From Solibacillus merdavium (GTDB lineage Bacteria; Bacillota; Bacilli; Bacillales_A; Planococcaceae): a stretch of 64,000 nucleotides of DNA. Shown here one piece after another: positions 44,488-53,839 of the stretch; the first letter of the stretch is position 1, and each line of letters starts with the position of its first letter. Location of the stretch: NCBI RefSeq assembly GCF_014836935.1, contig NZ_JACSPW010000015.1, positions 1 to 64,000 of the forward strand. Reading direction: 5' to 3'. The translations under genes were made by a program, and so were the position numbers. The notes beneath the pieces are model-generated. The model was given only the letters and a program-made list of their open reading frames with translations. It did no database searches and was not told the origin of the DNA.

Positions 44488-45363
44488 ATGGAAATTAGAG
44501 ATTTACATAATTTTATTCAAGTAGTAGATCATGATAGCTTTACCAAAGCGGCTGAGGAAATGTATGTTACGCAATCTTCTTTAAGTAAAAGTATTAAACG
44601 CTTAGAAAAACAATTGACTTCCGAACTGCTCGACAGAAAATCCAAAAAAGTAAAGTTAACAGATATAGGAATGTTAGTTTACCAACAAGGAAAAGAGATT
44701 CTTTATGCGATTGATGATTTACAGTTGCTTATCAAAAAGAGTAAAAATATAGAGGTGGGGCGTTTGAAATTAGGTATGCCCCCTTTAATTGGGACTTTAT
44801 TTTTTCCAGAAATAGCAGAAACGTTCAATGATAAGTTCCCAAACATAAAAATTGAATTATTCGAACGTGGAGCAAAAAAGCTCGAAGAAATAGTTTTAGA
44901 TGGAAAGGTAGAAATAGCATTAGTCGTCTCTCCATACTTTAAAAATAACATGTATGATATATACCCTTTTATTGAAGATGAGTTCTTTGTTTTTTTACAT
45001 AAAGATCATGTACTAGCATCTAAAGCAGAAATTTCAATTAACGAATTAAGAGATGAAAAATTTATTATTTTCACGGAAGAATTTACTTTACATGACTACG
45101 TTATTAATGCATGTAAAGAAGCAGGTTTTTCACCAGAAGTTGTATATAAAAGTTCTCAATGGGATTTAATTTTAGAGTTAACAGTCTCTAGTAATGGTGT
45201 TACATTACTTCCGAGGTCAATCTATAAAAAGAATCTTAATCCTAATATAAAGTTAATAAAAATTAAAGGCGAACCTTTGTTATGGAAGCTTTCCTTCATA
45301 ACGTTAAAAGATTCATACAAATCGTTTGTATTAGAAAAATTTATTAGTTTAATAAAAAAATAA
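44488..45363 (+). CDS. LysR-family transcriptional regulator
   Basis: This is a 291-residue LysR protein. The N-terminal winged helix is clear (MEIRDLHNFIQVVDHDSFTKAAEEMYVTQSSLSKSIKRLEKQL), and residues 90-290 are the periplasmic-binding-like effector domain. AAAGGAG precedes the ATG. It faces the same way as the following transport and CoA-transferase operon and is separated from it by a 106-bp region holding a T-N11-A box. It is probably the local activator, sensing the imported acid or its CoA ester. Confidence 0.92.
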   Translation: MEIRDLHNFIQVVDHDSFTKAAEEMYVTQSSLSKSIKRLEKQLTSELLDRKSKKVKLTDIGMLVYQQGKEILYAIDDLQLLIKKSKNIEVGRLKLGMPPLIGTLFFPEIAETFNDKFPNIKIELFERGAKKLEEIVLDGKVEIALVVSPYFKNNMYDIYPFIEDEFFVFLHKDHVLASKAEISINELRDEKFIIFTEEFTLHDYVINACKEAGFSPEVVYKSSQWDLILELTVSSNGVTLLPRSIYKKNLNPNIKLIKIKGEPLLWKLSFITLKDSYKSFVLEKFISLIKK

Positions 45364-45364
45364 T

Positions 45365-45397
45365 TTAATATTCCTGTTAGGAATGATTAATATTCCT
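45365..45397. promoter_or_regulatory. Putative LysR operator
   Basis: ATTCC-N5-GGAAT (45370-45384) is a perfect inverted repeat containing the T-N11-A LysR-box form. The 11-mer TTAATATTCCT occurs twice, at 45365-45375 and 45387-45397, 22 bp apart (two turns). It begins just after the LysR stop codon and about 75-105 bp before the operon's first start. Confidence 0.65.
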
Positions 45398-45469
45398 ATT
45401 ATTCCTTTTACTAACAATATCGTTTGTAATAGAATTTTCTGTATACAAAACAGAAAAAGGAGGGGTTTT

Positions 45470-46762
45470 ATGGCTTTGTTAGGATTTCTAACAATCGGTG
45501 TATTTTTAACATTAATATTTACAAGAAAAGTTTCGGTAATTGTCGCATTAGTAATGGTGCCAGTAATATTTGGTCTAATTGGGGGATTTGGTTTAGAGCT
45601 AGGCGAGATGATGTTAAGTGGATTATCAACGGTTGCTCCAACAGGTATTATGCTTGTGTTCGCTATCTTATATTTTAGTCTTATGTTAGATGTAGGATTA
45701 TTTGACCCAATGATTAAATTCATTTTAAAGGTTGTAAAAGGTGATCCTTTAAAAGTGGTAGTAGGTACAGCTATTTTAGCAATGGTAGTACATTTAGATG
45801 GTAATGGTTCAGCTACGTTTATCATTACAATCTCGGCTATGCTACCAATCTATAAAAAACTAGGAATTAATAGATTGGTTTTAGCTGGTGTTGTCGCTTT
45901 AGGTGCGGGTGTAATGAATATTATTCCATGGGGTGGTCCAACGGCACGTGCCATGACAACTTTAGGTGCTGAAGCTAAAGATATTTTTAATCCTGTCATT
46001 CCTGCAATGTTAGCCGGAATTGTCTGGGTTATTATTGCCTCGGCATTAATTGGATTAAAGGAAAGAAAACGTTTAGGTATTATTCAATTAGACGAGTCAG
46101 ATTTACAATTTTCAGTTAGTGAAGAAGAAAAGAAATTAAGAAAACCAAAACTATTTATTTATAATCTTTTATTAACTATCGCACTATTAGTTTCTTTAGT
46201 AGGCGCATGGTTACCGATGCCAATATTATTTGTATTAGCTTTTGTAGCAGCATTAATGGTTAACTATCCAAAACACGATGACCAACAGGCGCGTATTGCA
46301 GCGCATTCTAAGAGTGTGCTTTTAGTTGCTACAATGATATTCGCGGCAGGTATCTTTACAGGAATACTAAATGGTACAGGAATGATTGAAGATATGGCAC
46401 TTGCATTAGTAAATGTTATTCCTGATTCTATGGGGCGCTTTTTACCTGTAATTGTAGCAATTACTAGTATGCCTTTGAGTCTTGTTTTTACACCTGATGC
46501 ATATTATTTCGGGGTGTTACCTGTAATTGCTGAAACTGCTTCTTCATTGGGCATTAACCCACATGAAATTGGACGAGCAGCAATTTTAGGTCAAATGACA
46601 GTTGGATTCCCATTAAGTCCCTTAACTGCTTCAACATTTATTTTAATTGGATTAGCACAAGTAGATCTAGTAGATCATCAAAAATTCATTTTTAAGTGGG
46701 CGTTTATGACAACAATTGTTATGACAATAGTAGCTGTATTGATTGGGGCGATATCTATATGA
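45470..46762 (+). CDS. CitMHS-family organic acid transporter
   Basis: This 430-residue membrane protein has about twelve helices and belongs to the CitMHS (metal-citrate/proton symporter) family. HLDGNGSATFIITISAMLPIYKKLGI and IIPWGGPTARAMTTLGAEAKDIF are family segments, and the C-terminal half holds TPDAYYFGVLPVI and GFPLSPLTASTFILIGLAQVDLVDHQKF. AAAGGAGGGG precedes the ATG at 45470, and the longer reading has no ribosome site. It probably imports a carboxylic acid, possibly with Mg2+ or Ca2+, for the CoA-transferase downstream. Confidence 0.9.
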   Translation: MALLGFLTIGVFLTLIFTRKVSVIVALVMVPVIFGLIGGFGLELGEMMLSGLSTVAPTGIMLVFAILYFSLMLDVGLFDPMIKFILKVVKGDPLKVVVGTAILAMVVHLDGNGSATFIITISAMLPIYKKLGINRLVLAGVVALGAGVMNIIPWGGPTARAMTTLGAEAKDIFNPVIPAMLAGIVWVIIASALIGLKERKRLGIIQLDESDLQFSVSEEEKKLRKPKLFIYNLLLTIALLVSLVGAWLPMPILFVLAFVAALMVNYPKHDDQQARIAAHSKSVLLVATMIFAAGIFTGILNGTGMIEDMALALVNVIPDSMGRFLPVIVAITSMPLSLVFTPDAYYFGVLPVIAETASSLGINPHEIGRAAILGQMTVGFPLSPLTASTFILIGLAQVDLVDHQKFIFKWAFMTTIVMTIVAVLIGAISI

Positions 46763-48099
46763 AAAAAAACACAATTAGAATTGGTGTAGGTACTGGGTTT
46801 GCTGGTGATCGTATCGAGCCTGCTGAAATTTTATTAGAAAAAGCTAATTTAGATTATTTGGTTCTGGAATGTTTGGCAGAGCGAACGATAGCGTTAGCTC
46901 AAAAAAGAAAAAAAGCGAATTCTTCATTAGGATATGATGTTCTCTTAGAGAAGCGTATGCAAAGTTTACTGCCTAAATTAAAAAACAAAGCAACACGAAT
47001 TATCACGAATATGGGGGCTGCTAACCCACAAGCAGGTGCGGAAAAAATCTTGGAGATAGCAAACCAGCTAGGAATTTCGATTAAAGTCGCTGTGGTTACT
47101 GGAGACGATGTCCTTTCAAAAATTTCATTAGATGAAACGGTGTGGGAAACAGGCAAATCATTAAGTGACTATGGGGAAATTTTGTCTGCAAATGCTTATA
47201 TTGGCGCAAATGCATTATTGTCTGCCTTACAATCAGATGCTCAGATTATTATCACAGGGCGTGTTGCAGACCCATCTTTATTTCTAGCACCAATGATACA
47301 TGAATTTAAGTGGCCGCTTAACGAATTAGATTATTTAGCGCAAGGAACAGTGGTTGGCCATTTATTAGAGTGTGCAGGTCAACTTACAGGAGGGTATTTT
47401 GCAGATCCAGGTAAAAAAGATGTTACTGATTTAGCAAATCTTGGTTTCCCCTATGCAGATGTATCAAATGATGGAACAGCTATTTTTAGCAAGGTTGAAA
47501 ATACAGGTGGTCAAATTACTTTACAAACAATGAAAGAACAACTGCTTTATGAAGTTTTGAATCCTACTGCATATACAACACCTGATATCATTGCCGATTT
47601 CTCGAAAGTGGTTTTTGAAGAAATTAATCCTGGCACTATTAAAGTAAGTGGTGTTACTGCCGTAGGGAAACCTGAAAAATTAAAAGTAAGTATTGGCTAT
47701 AATGCTGGCTTTATTGGCGAAGGCGAAATCTCATATGCCGGAGAAAATGCATTAGCACGTGCTGAGTTAGCTGGGGAAATCATTTCTGAAAGAATTCGTC
47801 ATTTATACACAGATTTTAGGGTAGATTTGATTGGTGTAAATGCTACTCATAGAAAAGCATTTAGACAAATCGAACCTTATGAAGTTCGACTTAGAGTTGC
47901 TGGTAAGACACAGAGTTCAAGTTTAGCAGCATTAATTGGTGAGGAAGTTGAAGCGTTATATACAAATGGTCCAGCTGGTGGTGGTGGGGCACGTAAAAAT
48001 ATTGTGGATGTCGTAGGTATCGTTTCTACTTTTATTGAGGAGAACCAAATCGAAATTAGTACTGAAAAGAAGGAGGTTCATTTAAATGAAATTATATGA
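46759..48099 (+). CDS. AtuA/DUF1446 family protein
   Basis: This 446-residue protein belongs to DUF1446, the main domain of AtuA from acyclic terpene utilisation. GTGFAGDRIEPAEILLEKANLDYLVLECLAERT opens the fold. GAANPQAG, ITGRVADPSLFLAP and the C-terminal GEEVEALYTNGPAGGGGARK are conserved segments. The biochemical role of the domain is not settled. Its ATG overlaps the transporter's stop (ATGA), and GGGGCG supports the start. The separate C-terminal AtuA domain is encoded by the next gene. Confidence 0.85.
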   Translation: MKKNTIRIGVGTGFAGDRIEPAEILLEKANLDYLVLECLAERTIALAQKRKKANSSLGYDVLLEKRMQSLLPKLKNKATRIITNMGAANPQAGAEKILEIANQLGISIKVAVVTGDDVLSKISLDETVWETGKSLSDYGEILSANAYIGANALLSALQSDAQIIITGRVADPSLFLAPMIHEFKWPLNELDYLAQGTVVGHLLECAGQLTGGYFADPGKKDVTDLANLGFPYADVSNDGTAIFSKVENTGGQITLQTMKEQLLYEVLNPTAYTTPDIIADFSKVVFEEINPGTIKVSGVTAVGKPEKLKVSIGYNAGFIGEGEISYAGENALARAELAGEIISERIRHLYTDFRVDLIGVNATHRKAFRQIEPYEVRLRVAGKTQSSSLAALIGEEVEALYTNGPAGGGGARKNIVDVVGIVSTFIEENQIEISTEKKEVHLNEII

Positions 48100-48388
48100 G
48101 GTGGCACACTGTAGAACTGGTGATAAAGGTAATACTTTAACCATGTCAATTATTGCTTTTAAAAAAGAGAACTATCCATTGCTTTTAGAACAAGTAACAG
48201 TCGACAAAGTGAAAGATCACTTACAAGGCATCGTATTAGGAGATGTTGAGCGTTATGAACTTCCTTCTCTAGGAGCATTGCAATTTGTTTGTCACGAAGC
48301 TTTAGATACGGGAGTTACTACATCATTAGCAATGGACACGCATGGGAAAACCTTAAGTTACAGCATATTAGAATTAGAACTATCATAA
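48086..48388 (+). CDS. AtuA C-terminal-domain protein
   Basis: This 100-residue protein corresponds to the small ferredoxin-fold domain fused to the end of AtuA in pseudomonads. The opening is LYEVAHCRTGDKGNTLTMSIIAF, and LGALQFVCHEALDTGVTTSLAMDTHGKTLS follows. AAGGAGG precedes the ATG, which lies 14 bp inside the DUF1446 gene, so the two halves are made together. They probably form one functional unit. Confidence 0.85.
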   Translation: MKLYEVAHCRTGDKGNTLTMSIIAFKKENYPLLLEQVTVDKVKDHLQGIVLGDVERYELPSLGALQFVCHEALDTGVTTSLAMDTHGKTLSYSILELELS

Positions 48389-48441
48389 GCCTTAAAATTA
48401 AGTTCTAAAAAAATAAGAGTTATCTTTTCAGGGGGGTTGAA

Positions 48442-49140
48442 ATGGAGAAAGTATACGATTCATTTGAACATGCAGTAGAGGATATTACGAATGGTTCTAC
48501 TATTATTGCTGGTGGATTTGGTCTGTGTGGTATTCCTGAGAAATTAATTGCGGCGTTAGAAAAAAAGGATGTAACAGATTTAACCGTTGTGAGTAACAAC
48601 TGTGGAGTAGATGATTTTGGATTAGGTTTATTACTTAAAAATAAACAAATAAAAAAAATGATTGCATCCTATGTTGGTGAAAATAAAACTTTTGAGCAAC
48701 AATTTATATCAGGAGAGCTAGAAGTCGAATTAACACCACAAGGTACCTTAGCTGAGAAACTTCGAGCTGGAGGGGCGGGTATTCCCGGGTTTTACACTGC
48801 AACAGGCGTTGGAACACCTATTGCAGAAGGCAAAGAAGTGAAAGAATTCGATGGTAAAGCGTATTTATTAGAAACCGCAATTAAAGGGGATTTTGCTTTA
48901 GTTAAAGCATGGAAAGCAGATAAAAGTGGTAATTTAGTATTCCGGAAAACCTCTCGTAATTTTAATCCATTAGCTGCCATGGCTGCTAAAATAACTATAG
49001 TAGAGGTGGAGGAATTAGTAGAGGTTGGAGAAATAGATCCAGACTTTATTCACCTACCGGGTATTTACGTTCAGCGTATAGTAGTTGGTCAAAATTATGA
49101 AAAACGCATTGAACGTCTCGTTGTAAAGGAGAATGCATAG
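48442..49140 (+). CDS. scoA: 3-oxoacid CoA-transferase subunit A
   Basis: This 232-residue class I CoA-transferase alpha subunit has [21 protein letters not shown]-type glycine loops, [24 protein letters not shown], and [47 protein letters not shown]. With subunit B it moves CoA from succinyl-CoA or acetyl-CoA to a 3-oxo or related acid. GGGGGG precedes the ATG. It is 53 bp after the AtuA-like gene, in the same direction. The substrate may be other than acetoacetate in this setting. Confidence 0.9.
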   Translation: MEKVYDSFEHAVEDITNGSTIIAGGFGLCGIPEKLIAALEKKDVTDLTVVSNNCGVDDFGLGLLLKNKQIKKMIASYVGENKTFEQQFISGELEVELTPQGTLAEKLRAGGAGIPGFYTATGVGTPIAEGKEVKEFDGKAYLLETAIKGDFALVKAWKADKSGNLVFRKTSRNFNPLAAMAAKITIVEVEELVEVGEIDPDFIHLPGIYVQRIVVGQNYEKRIERLVVKENA

Positions 49141-49769
49141 TGTCTAGAGATGTGATTATAAAACGTGCTGTTCAAGAAATTTCAAATGGGATGTATGTAA
49201 ATTTAGGCATTGGAATGCCCACATTGATAGCGAATAATATACCTTCAGATTATGAAGTGTTTCTACAATCTGAGAATGGTTTGCTTGGCATTGGGGCTTA
49301 CCCTACGGAAGAGCAAGTAGATGCGGATTTAATAAATGCGGGTAAAGAAACTGTTACAGCTAGCAAAGGCGCTTCATATTTTGATAGTGCAGAAAGCTTT
49401 GCTATGATCCGAGGAGGACATATTGATGTAGCGATTTTAGGTGGAATGGAAGTCTCTCAATACGGTGATCTAGCTAACTGGATGATTCCAGGAAAACTAG
49501 TTAAAGGTATGGGAGGAGCAATGGACTTAGTAGTAGGTGCAAAAAAAGTTGTTGTGATTATGGAGCATACGAATAAACATGGTGAAACAAAAATTAAACA
49601 AACTTGCTCTCTTCCACTTACAGGTAAAGGTGTCGTTCATCGATTAATAACTGAATTAGCAGTTTTTGATTTCAAGGATGGAGAAATGATTCTCATCGAA
49701 TTACAACCAGAAGTCACATTAGAGGAAGTTAAAGAAAAGACAGAAGCTTCATTTGTTGTGAATTTATAA
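49140..49769 (+). CDS. scoB: 3-oxoacid CoA-transferase subunit B
   Basis: This 209-residue beta subunit carries the catalytic glutamate in the SENGLLGIG motif. [53 protein letters not shown] and GMGGAMDLV are further conserved segments. The GTG start shares one base with the stop of subunit A, so production is coupled. A strong terminator closes the operon. Confidence 0.92.
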   Translation: MSRDVIIKRAVQEISNGMYVNLGIGMPTLIANNIPSDYEVFLQSENGLLGIGAYPTEEQVDADLINAGKETVTASKGASYFDSAESFAMIRGGHIDVAILGGMEVSQYGDLANWMIPGKLVKGMGGAMDLVVGAKKVVVIMEHTNKHGETKIKQTCSLPLTGKGVVHRLITELAVFDFKDGEMILIELQPEVTLEEVKEKTEASFVVNL

Positions 49770-49892
49770 AAGTGATTAATTGCTCTTTGAAGATAGGAAA
49801 TAGGTATAAAAAATGTAATATTAGCCCACTTCCCCATAAATGTAAAAAATAGAAGGTTGAAATTTCCACTTATACAATAAAATCAACAAAAT

Positions 49893-49935
49893 CCCCTCTC
49901 AATCCTTGTAAGCCAAGGGTTGAGAGGGGGTTTTT
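49893..49935 (+). terminator. Terminator of the CitMHS-AtuA-scoAB operon
   Basis: CCCCTCTCAA (49893-49902) with inner CCTTG pairs with CAAGG and TTGAGAGGGG (49920-49929), then G and five T. Confidence 0.95.
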
Positions 49936-49938
49936 CTG

Positions 49939-50291
49939 CGTTTCAACCATCATAAAAAATTCCATTCGCAAATGTGGAAGAGTGGAATTTTGCAATTTCT
50001 ATCTACACCGAGGCTACTTCTCAAAGTTTGAGGGAAACTCCCATTTTATATTTGGACTTCTTTTATACGTTTACTCTATGAGAACCACTTGTTCCATATT
50101 GTTAAATATTTTTCCGAATTATTAAGAGAACGAACGTTTCCTTATAACATCGCTCGCCTCTCCTGTTTTTCCATCATCGTACTATATTTAATATTTGGAA
50201 AACTAAATTCTCTTTTAAGGCTATAAAGTTCAGTTAAAAAGAAAATAATAAGTTGTGATAGAGAGCTTTTTATTATAAAGGAGGACAACTC
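49939..50291. other. Intergenic region before the SDR gene
   Basis: About 350 bp with no supported gene. I saw no promoter with good spacing, no structured RNA and no repeat. The SDR ribosome site (AAAGGAGGA) is at its right end. Confidence 0.5.
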
Positions 50292-51074
50292 ATGAATCGT
50301 TTTGAAGAAAAAGTCGTAATTGTAACGGGTGCAGGCTCGGGATTAGGACAGGCTGCAGCATTACAGCTGGCAAAAGAAGGCGCTAAGCTAGTGCTCGTTG
50401 ATATAAATCAGGCCGGGTTAGATGACACAAAGAAAAAGGTGCAGGAAGTTGCTTCAAATGCAGAGACGCTTCTAGTAACAGCAAATGTTGCAACGGAAAG
50501 TGAAGTAGAGAACTTTGTCAATCAAACGGTGGAACGATTCGGCAAGATTGATGCCTTCCTCAACAATGCTGGAGTAGAAGGGAAGCAAGATTTAACAGAA
50601 GACTATGGGGTCGATGAATTCCAAAAAGTTGTCTCGATCAATTTAAATGGTGTATTTTACGGTATGAAGTATGTTTTGAAGGTGATGAAGGAACAAGGCT
50701 ATGGATCGATTGTTAACACGGCGTCTGTCGGTGGAATCCGGGGGGTCGGAAATCAGTCAGGCTATGCTGCGAGTAAGCATGGCGTAGTTGGATTAACAAG
50801 AAACTCAGCGGTTGAATACGGTGAGTACGGGATTTCTGTAAAAGCAATTGCCCCTGGTGCGATTATGACACCAATGGTAGAAGGATCTTTGCGTCAAATA
50901 GGCGGCGATAACTGGGAAGAAGCAGGCAAACAATTTGTACAAGGTAATCCGATGAAACGCTTTGGTAAACCAGAAGAAATAGGTTACTTAGTGGCGTTTT
51001 TATTATCTACTCAAGCTGACTTCATTAATGGCGCTGTCATCCCAATCGACGGCGGGCAATCTTATAAATATTAA
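50292..51074 (+). CDS. Short-chain dehydrogenase/reductase (SDR)
   Basis: This 260-residue classical SDR has the cofactor loop TGAGSGLGQ (12-20), NNAG, the catalytic serine in NTASVGGIRG, and YAASK. ILVDI-type acid after beta-strand 2 (LVDINQAG) indicates NAD preference. It probably interconverts an alcohol and a ketone. AAAGGAGGA precedes the ATG. It lies alone, with its own terminator, 520 bp after the CoA-transferase operon, so a link to that pathway is possible but unproved. Confidence 0.9.
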   Translation: MNRFEEKVVIVTGAGSGLGQAAALQLAKEGAKLVLVDINQAGLDDTKKKVQEVASNAETLLVTANVATESEVENFVNQTVERFGKIDAFLNNAGVEGKQDLTEDYGVDEFQKVVSINLNGVFYGMKYVLKVMKEQGYGSIVNTASVGGIRGVGNQSGYAASKHGVVGLTRNSAVEYGEYGISVKAIAPGAIMTPMVEGSLRQIGGDNWEEAGKQFVQGNPMKRFGKPEEIGYLVAFLLSTQADFINGAVIPIDGGQSYKY

Positions 51075-51083
51075 TCAATGACT

Positions 51084-51123
51084 TATAAAAGCGAAGTAAA
51101 AAACGCTTTTATAGGTTTTTTAT
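51084..51123. terminator. Terminator between SDR and the convergent DUF1722 gene
   Basis: TATAAAAGCG (51084-51093) pairs with CGCTTTTATA (51104-51113), followed by GG and six T on the plus strand. Confidence 0.85.
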
Positions 51124-51149
51124 TTTTCAAATGGTCGGTTCTCAGTAAT

Positions 51150-51503
51150 TCAATCCTTCAAAATGCGGCTTTCGATTAAATATTTCACTTCATATTTCCG
51201 AGCCAATCCTTTTAGGAACTTTAATAGTCCGCTAAAATTCGCTTCTTCCAATAAACGTTCATACTGCATTTTTTCTTCGGCACTGGCACATTTTTTAAAG
51301 TATCCCCACATATGCTGGCATGCATTGCGCATACTGCCGTTTGTTGGTTTTTGGTTAAGTGCATCTGTTATGAGCTGAGCGACCTCGTCATACGATAAAT
51401 TATCCTTCATTGCTTGCCGGATGGCGTTATAGTGTTTCTGGCTATGAAACATTACATGATATTTTTCCTCCCGCCATAAATGCTCAGTATGCTTTTTGTT
51501 CAT
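51150..51503 (-). CDS. DUF1722 (YbgA-like) protein
   Basis: This 117-residue protein matches the DUF1722 domain. LWREEKYHVMFHSQKHYNAIRQ and NACQHMWGYFKKCASAEEKMQYERLLE are typical, and KYLIESRILKD closes the chain. In many bacteria the domain is fused to DUF523. Here it stands alone, as in YbgA-like proteins. AGGAGGTG precedes the ATG. The function is not established. Confidence 0.85.
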   Translation of the reverse strand: MNKKHTEHLWREEKYHVMFHSQKHYNAIRQAMKDNLSYDEVAQLITDALNQKPTNGSMRNACQHMWGYFKKCASAEEKMQYERLLEEANFSGLLKFLKGLARKYEVKYLIESRILKD

Positions 51504-51712
51504 GCAACGACACCTCCTGCTTTTTTGTCATCATTATATAAGATAAAGAAAAGTTTTACATTTGTTAAGAAATCGCCTCGATATTAGTATGTAAAAAATT
51601 GTATAATATATTAAGAGCATATTTTTATGGTTTTTTCATTATGATGGGATATAAAAGAAATACCTTTTAAATTAACTGAATATACTTAAAATTTATAGGA
51701 GGAGGATTTTTT

Positions 51713-53074
51713 ATGCTAAACGATCTTGCACCTAGCTTTGAACAACAAGAAGATTTATTGAATCCAGAGCAGCCAGCTGTTCAAGCTGCCGAAACATTAT
51801 TCGTTAATGAATTTACAGATGGGGTACTAAATCCAAACGCACCGATGTTGGGACCAGTTAAAGATGGTGGTACGATTATTGCCAATACAGCACCGGGGTG
51901 TTGGGGACCGATGATTACGCCGATAATACGCGGTGGACATGAAGTGACAAGACCTGTGTATGTGGAAGGCGCGGAAGTAGGGGACGCAATCGTTATACAA
52001 ATTAAGTCGGTCCAAGTGACATCGATTGCTACATCTTCGGGGACGGATGAAGCGCAGGTGGATCGATTTATCGGAGATCCATTTGTAAAAGTGAAGTGTC
52101 CGGGCTGTGGAAAGCTGCATCCGACGACCATCGTACAGGGCATTGGCCAGGAGTCGGTAAAATGTGTTACATGTGGCACAGATACTACACCGTTTAAAAT
52201 TTCGAATGGCTATACGATGGCGTTTAATCCTAAAGGTGATATCGGCTTGACTGTTGGCAGAGAAGCGGCGCGCCGAATTGCCCAGGATGCCAAGAACTTT
52301 ATGCGAACACCAGAAAAGTCTGTCCAAAACCCCATTACGGCATTTGGACCAAGTGATTTAATTGGTGTCATGGCAAGAATGCGGCCCTTTGTAGGGCAGC
52401 TAGGAACAACACCATCCAAGGCAATGCCGGATTCCCATAATGCCGGCGACTTTGGCTCATTTTTAATCGGAGCACCACACGAATTTACGATGACGGAAGA
52501 TGAGCTTGATATCCACCGCACAGATGGACATATGGATATAAACCGTGTCCGTGAAGGGGCTGTAGTCATCTGTCCTGTAAAAGTACCAGGTGGCGGTGTT
52601 TATGTGGGGGATATGCATGCGATGCAAGGTGATGGAGAAATTGCCGGCCATACGACAGATGTAGCGGGTATTGTGCAGCTACAGGTGAGTGTCCTAAAGA
52701 AAGTGAACTTGGAAGGGCCGATTATCCTCCCGAATGTAGAGGACTTACCGTATACAGCTAAGCCATTTTCTAAAGAAGAGAAGCGCATAGCACGTGAGCT
52801 GGCGGAAGAGTTTGGTGTGAAGCAGGTGGAAGATAGTTTCCCGTTATCGGTTGTCGGTACAGGGCAAAATTTAAACATAGCAACAGACAATGCACTTGAG
52901 CGTATAGCAAAACTGTTTGAACTAACGGTCGATGAGGTGAGAAACCGCGCGACTATAACGGGCTCGATTGAAATAGGTCGCCATCCCGGTGTCGTAACCG
53001 TTACTGTTCAAATTCCTAAATCATTTCTAAAAAAGGCTAGACTCTTTAAAACAATCAAACGCCAGTACGATTAA
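51713..53074 (+). CDS. Acetamidase/formamidase family protein with zinc-ribbon-like insert
   Basis: This 453-residue member of the FmdA/AmdA family hydrolyses short amides. GPMITPIIRGG, MGF-type turns, GDMHAMQGDGEIAGHTTD and the C-terminal extension fit the family. Residues 129-154 hold two CxxC pairs (Cys129/132 and Cys151/154), a zinc-ribbon-like insert that small amidases often lack. AGGAGGAGG precedes the ATG. The substrate may be formamide, acetamide or another amide. The gene is not in an evident operon. Confidence 0.85.
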   Translation: MLNDLAPSFEQQEDLLNPEQPAVQAAETLFVNEFTDGVLNPNAPMLGPVKDGGTIIANTAPGCWGPMITPIIRGGHEVTRPVYVEGAEVGDAIVIQIKSVQVTSIATSSGTDEAQVDRFIGDPFVKVKCPGCGKLHPTTIVQGIGQESVKCVTCGTDTTPFKISNGYTMAFNPKGDIGLTVGREAARRIAQDAKNFMRTPEKSVQNPITAFGPSDLIGVMARMRPFVGQLGTTPSKAMPDSHNAGDFGSFLIGAPHEFTMTEDELDIHRTDGHMDINRVREGAVVICPVKVPGGGVYVGDMHAMQGDGEIAGHTTDVAGIVQLQVSVLKKVNLEGPIILPNVEDLPYTAKPFSKEEKRIARELAEEFGVKQVEDSFPLSVVGTGQNLNIATDNALERIAKLFELTVDEVRNRATITGSIEIGRHPGVVTVTVQIPKSFLKKARLFKTIKRQYD

Positions 53075-53148
53075 CGAGTAATGAAGAGTTTTTATCAATT
53101 ATTTTTCGGGAAACAGAATTGTAATAGAAAAATAGAAGGGATGATGCT

Positions 53149-53667
53149 ATGCAACCATTAATCAGGAAAATAGAAGCAATTGTCATCTCCATTGGCGTTC
53201 AGTCGGGTATGGGCACTATAGAAGCCGTAAGTGAAAAGGACGAAAGTAAAAAAGCGATTTTTCAAATTACATCAAAAACGCCATTAATGACAAAGGACGG
53301 ATATCAAATCGGTATTTCGGCCATCCCTGTGAAGGCGAAAATTATTGTGTTCGTTGACTCCAAAAGTCCGTCGCCCATGGTTTCACCCCCACATATTACA
53401 CCACTGCTCGTTATTTTTGATCAGTATGACAAAAAAGGGGAAGTATGTGTAGGTGCATTTGATAAAATGCTCTATTGCGAACAGCTGAATCTGAAGCTCC
53501 ATATTAATGAATCAACGGAAATAGTGGATTTAACCGGGAAGCGAGTGGATCGGAGCGAATTGACTGAGAAAATGCTATTTGTCTTCTATGACCGGGCAAC
53601 ACGCAGCATGCCTGTACAAGCAAATCCATCAAAACTGATTGTTACATCTATTGAGCATACTAAATAG
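53149..53667 (+). CDS. Unknown protein, 172 residues
   Basis: I do not recognise this protein. It has no signal peptide or membrane helix and looks mostly beta-stranded, with a proline-rich turn KSPSPMVSPPHITPLLV in the middle. A second half (about 95-170) contains VCVGAFDKMLYCEQLNLKLHINESTEIVD. A GAAGGGATGATG-type ribosome site precedes the ATG. It follows the acetamidase gene by 74 bp on the same strand and could be co-transcribed with it. Confidence 0.7.
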   Translation: MQPLIRKIEAIVISIGVQSGMGTIEAVSEKDESKKAIFQITSKTPLMTKDGYQIGISAIPVKAKIIVFVDSKSPSPMVSPPHITPLLVIFDQYDKKGEVCVGAFDKMLYCEQLNLKLHINESTEIVDLTGKRVDRSELTEKMLFVFYDRATRSMPVQANPSKLIVTSIEHTK

Positions 53668-53839
53668 TGAAAGGGCATATCGATTGCTACTTGAGTTCGT
53701 ATGAGTACACCACCATTCTAATCCGGACTAGTAGAGCGGTATGCTTTTCTTATGGAAAAAATTAATTTTCTTTTCATGCACTTCTAAATTTTGTTATATT
53801 TTTTATAGAGAATAGGCGTAGGGAAGGAGGGTGATATTG

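Noticed and set aside
49939-50291. Possible pseudogene remnant before the SDR gene
   Set aside because: Short minus-strand stretches with several stops gave no recognisable family.
51827-52327. 166-codon minus-strand open frame inside the acetamidase gene
   Set aside because: The plus-strand gene has clear family motifs and a ribosome site. The antisense frame has neither.
53670-53755. Near-palindrome CTAATCCGGACTAG after the 172-residue protein
   Set aside because: It has a mismatch, no good T tail and no second copy, so it is not supported as a terminator or operator.
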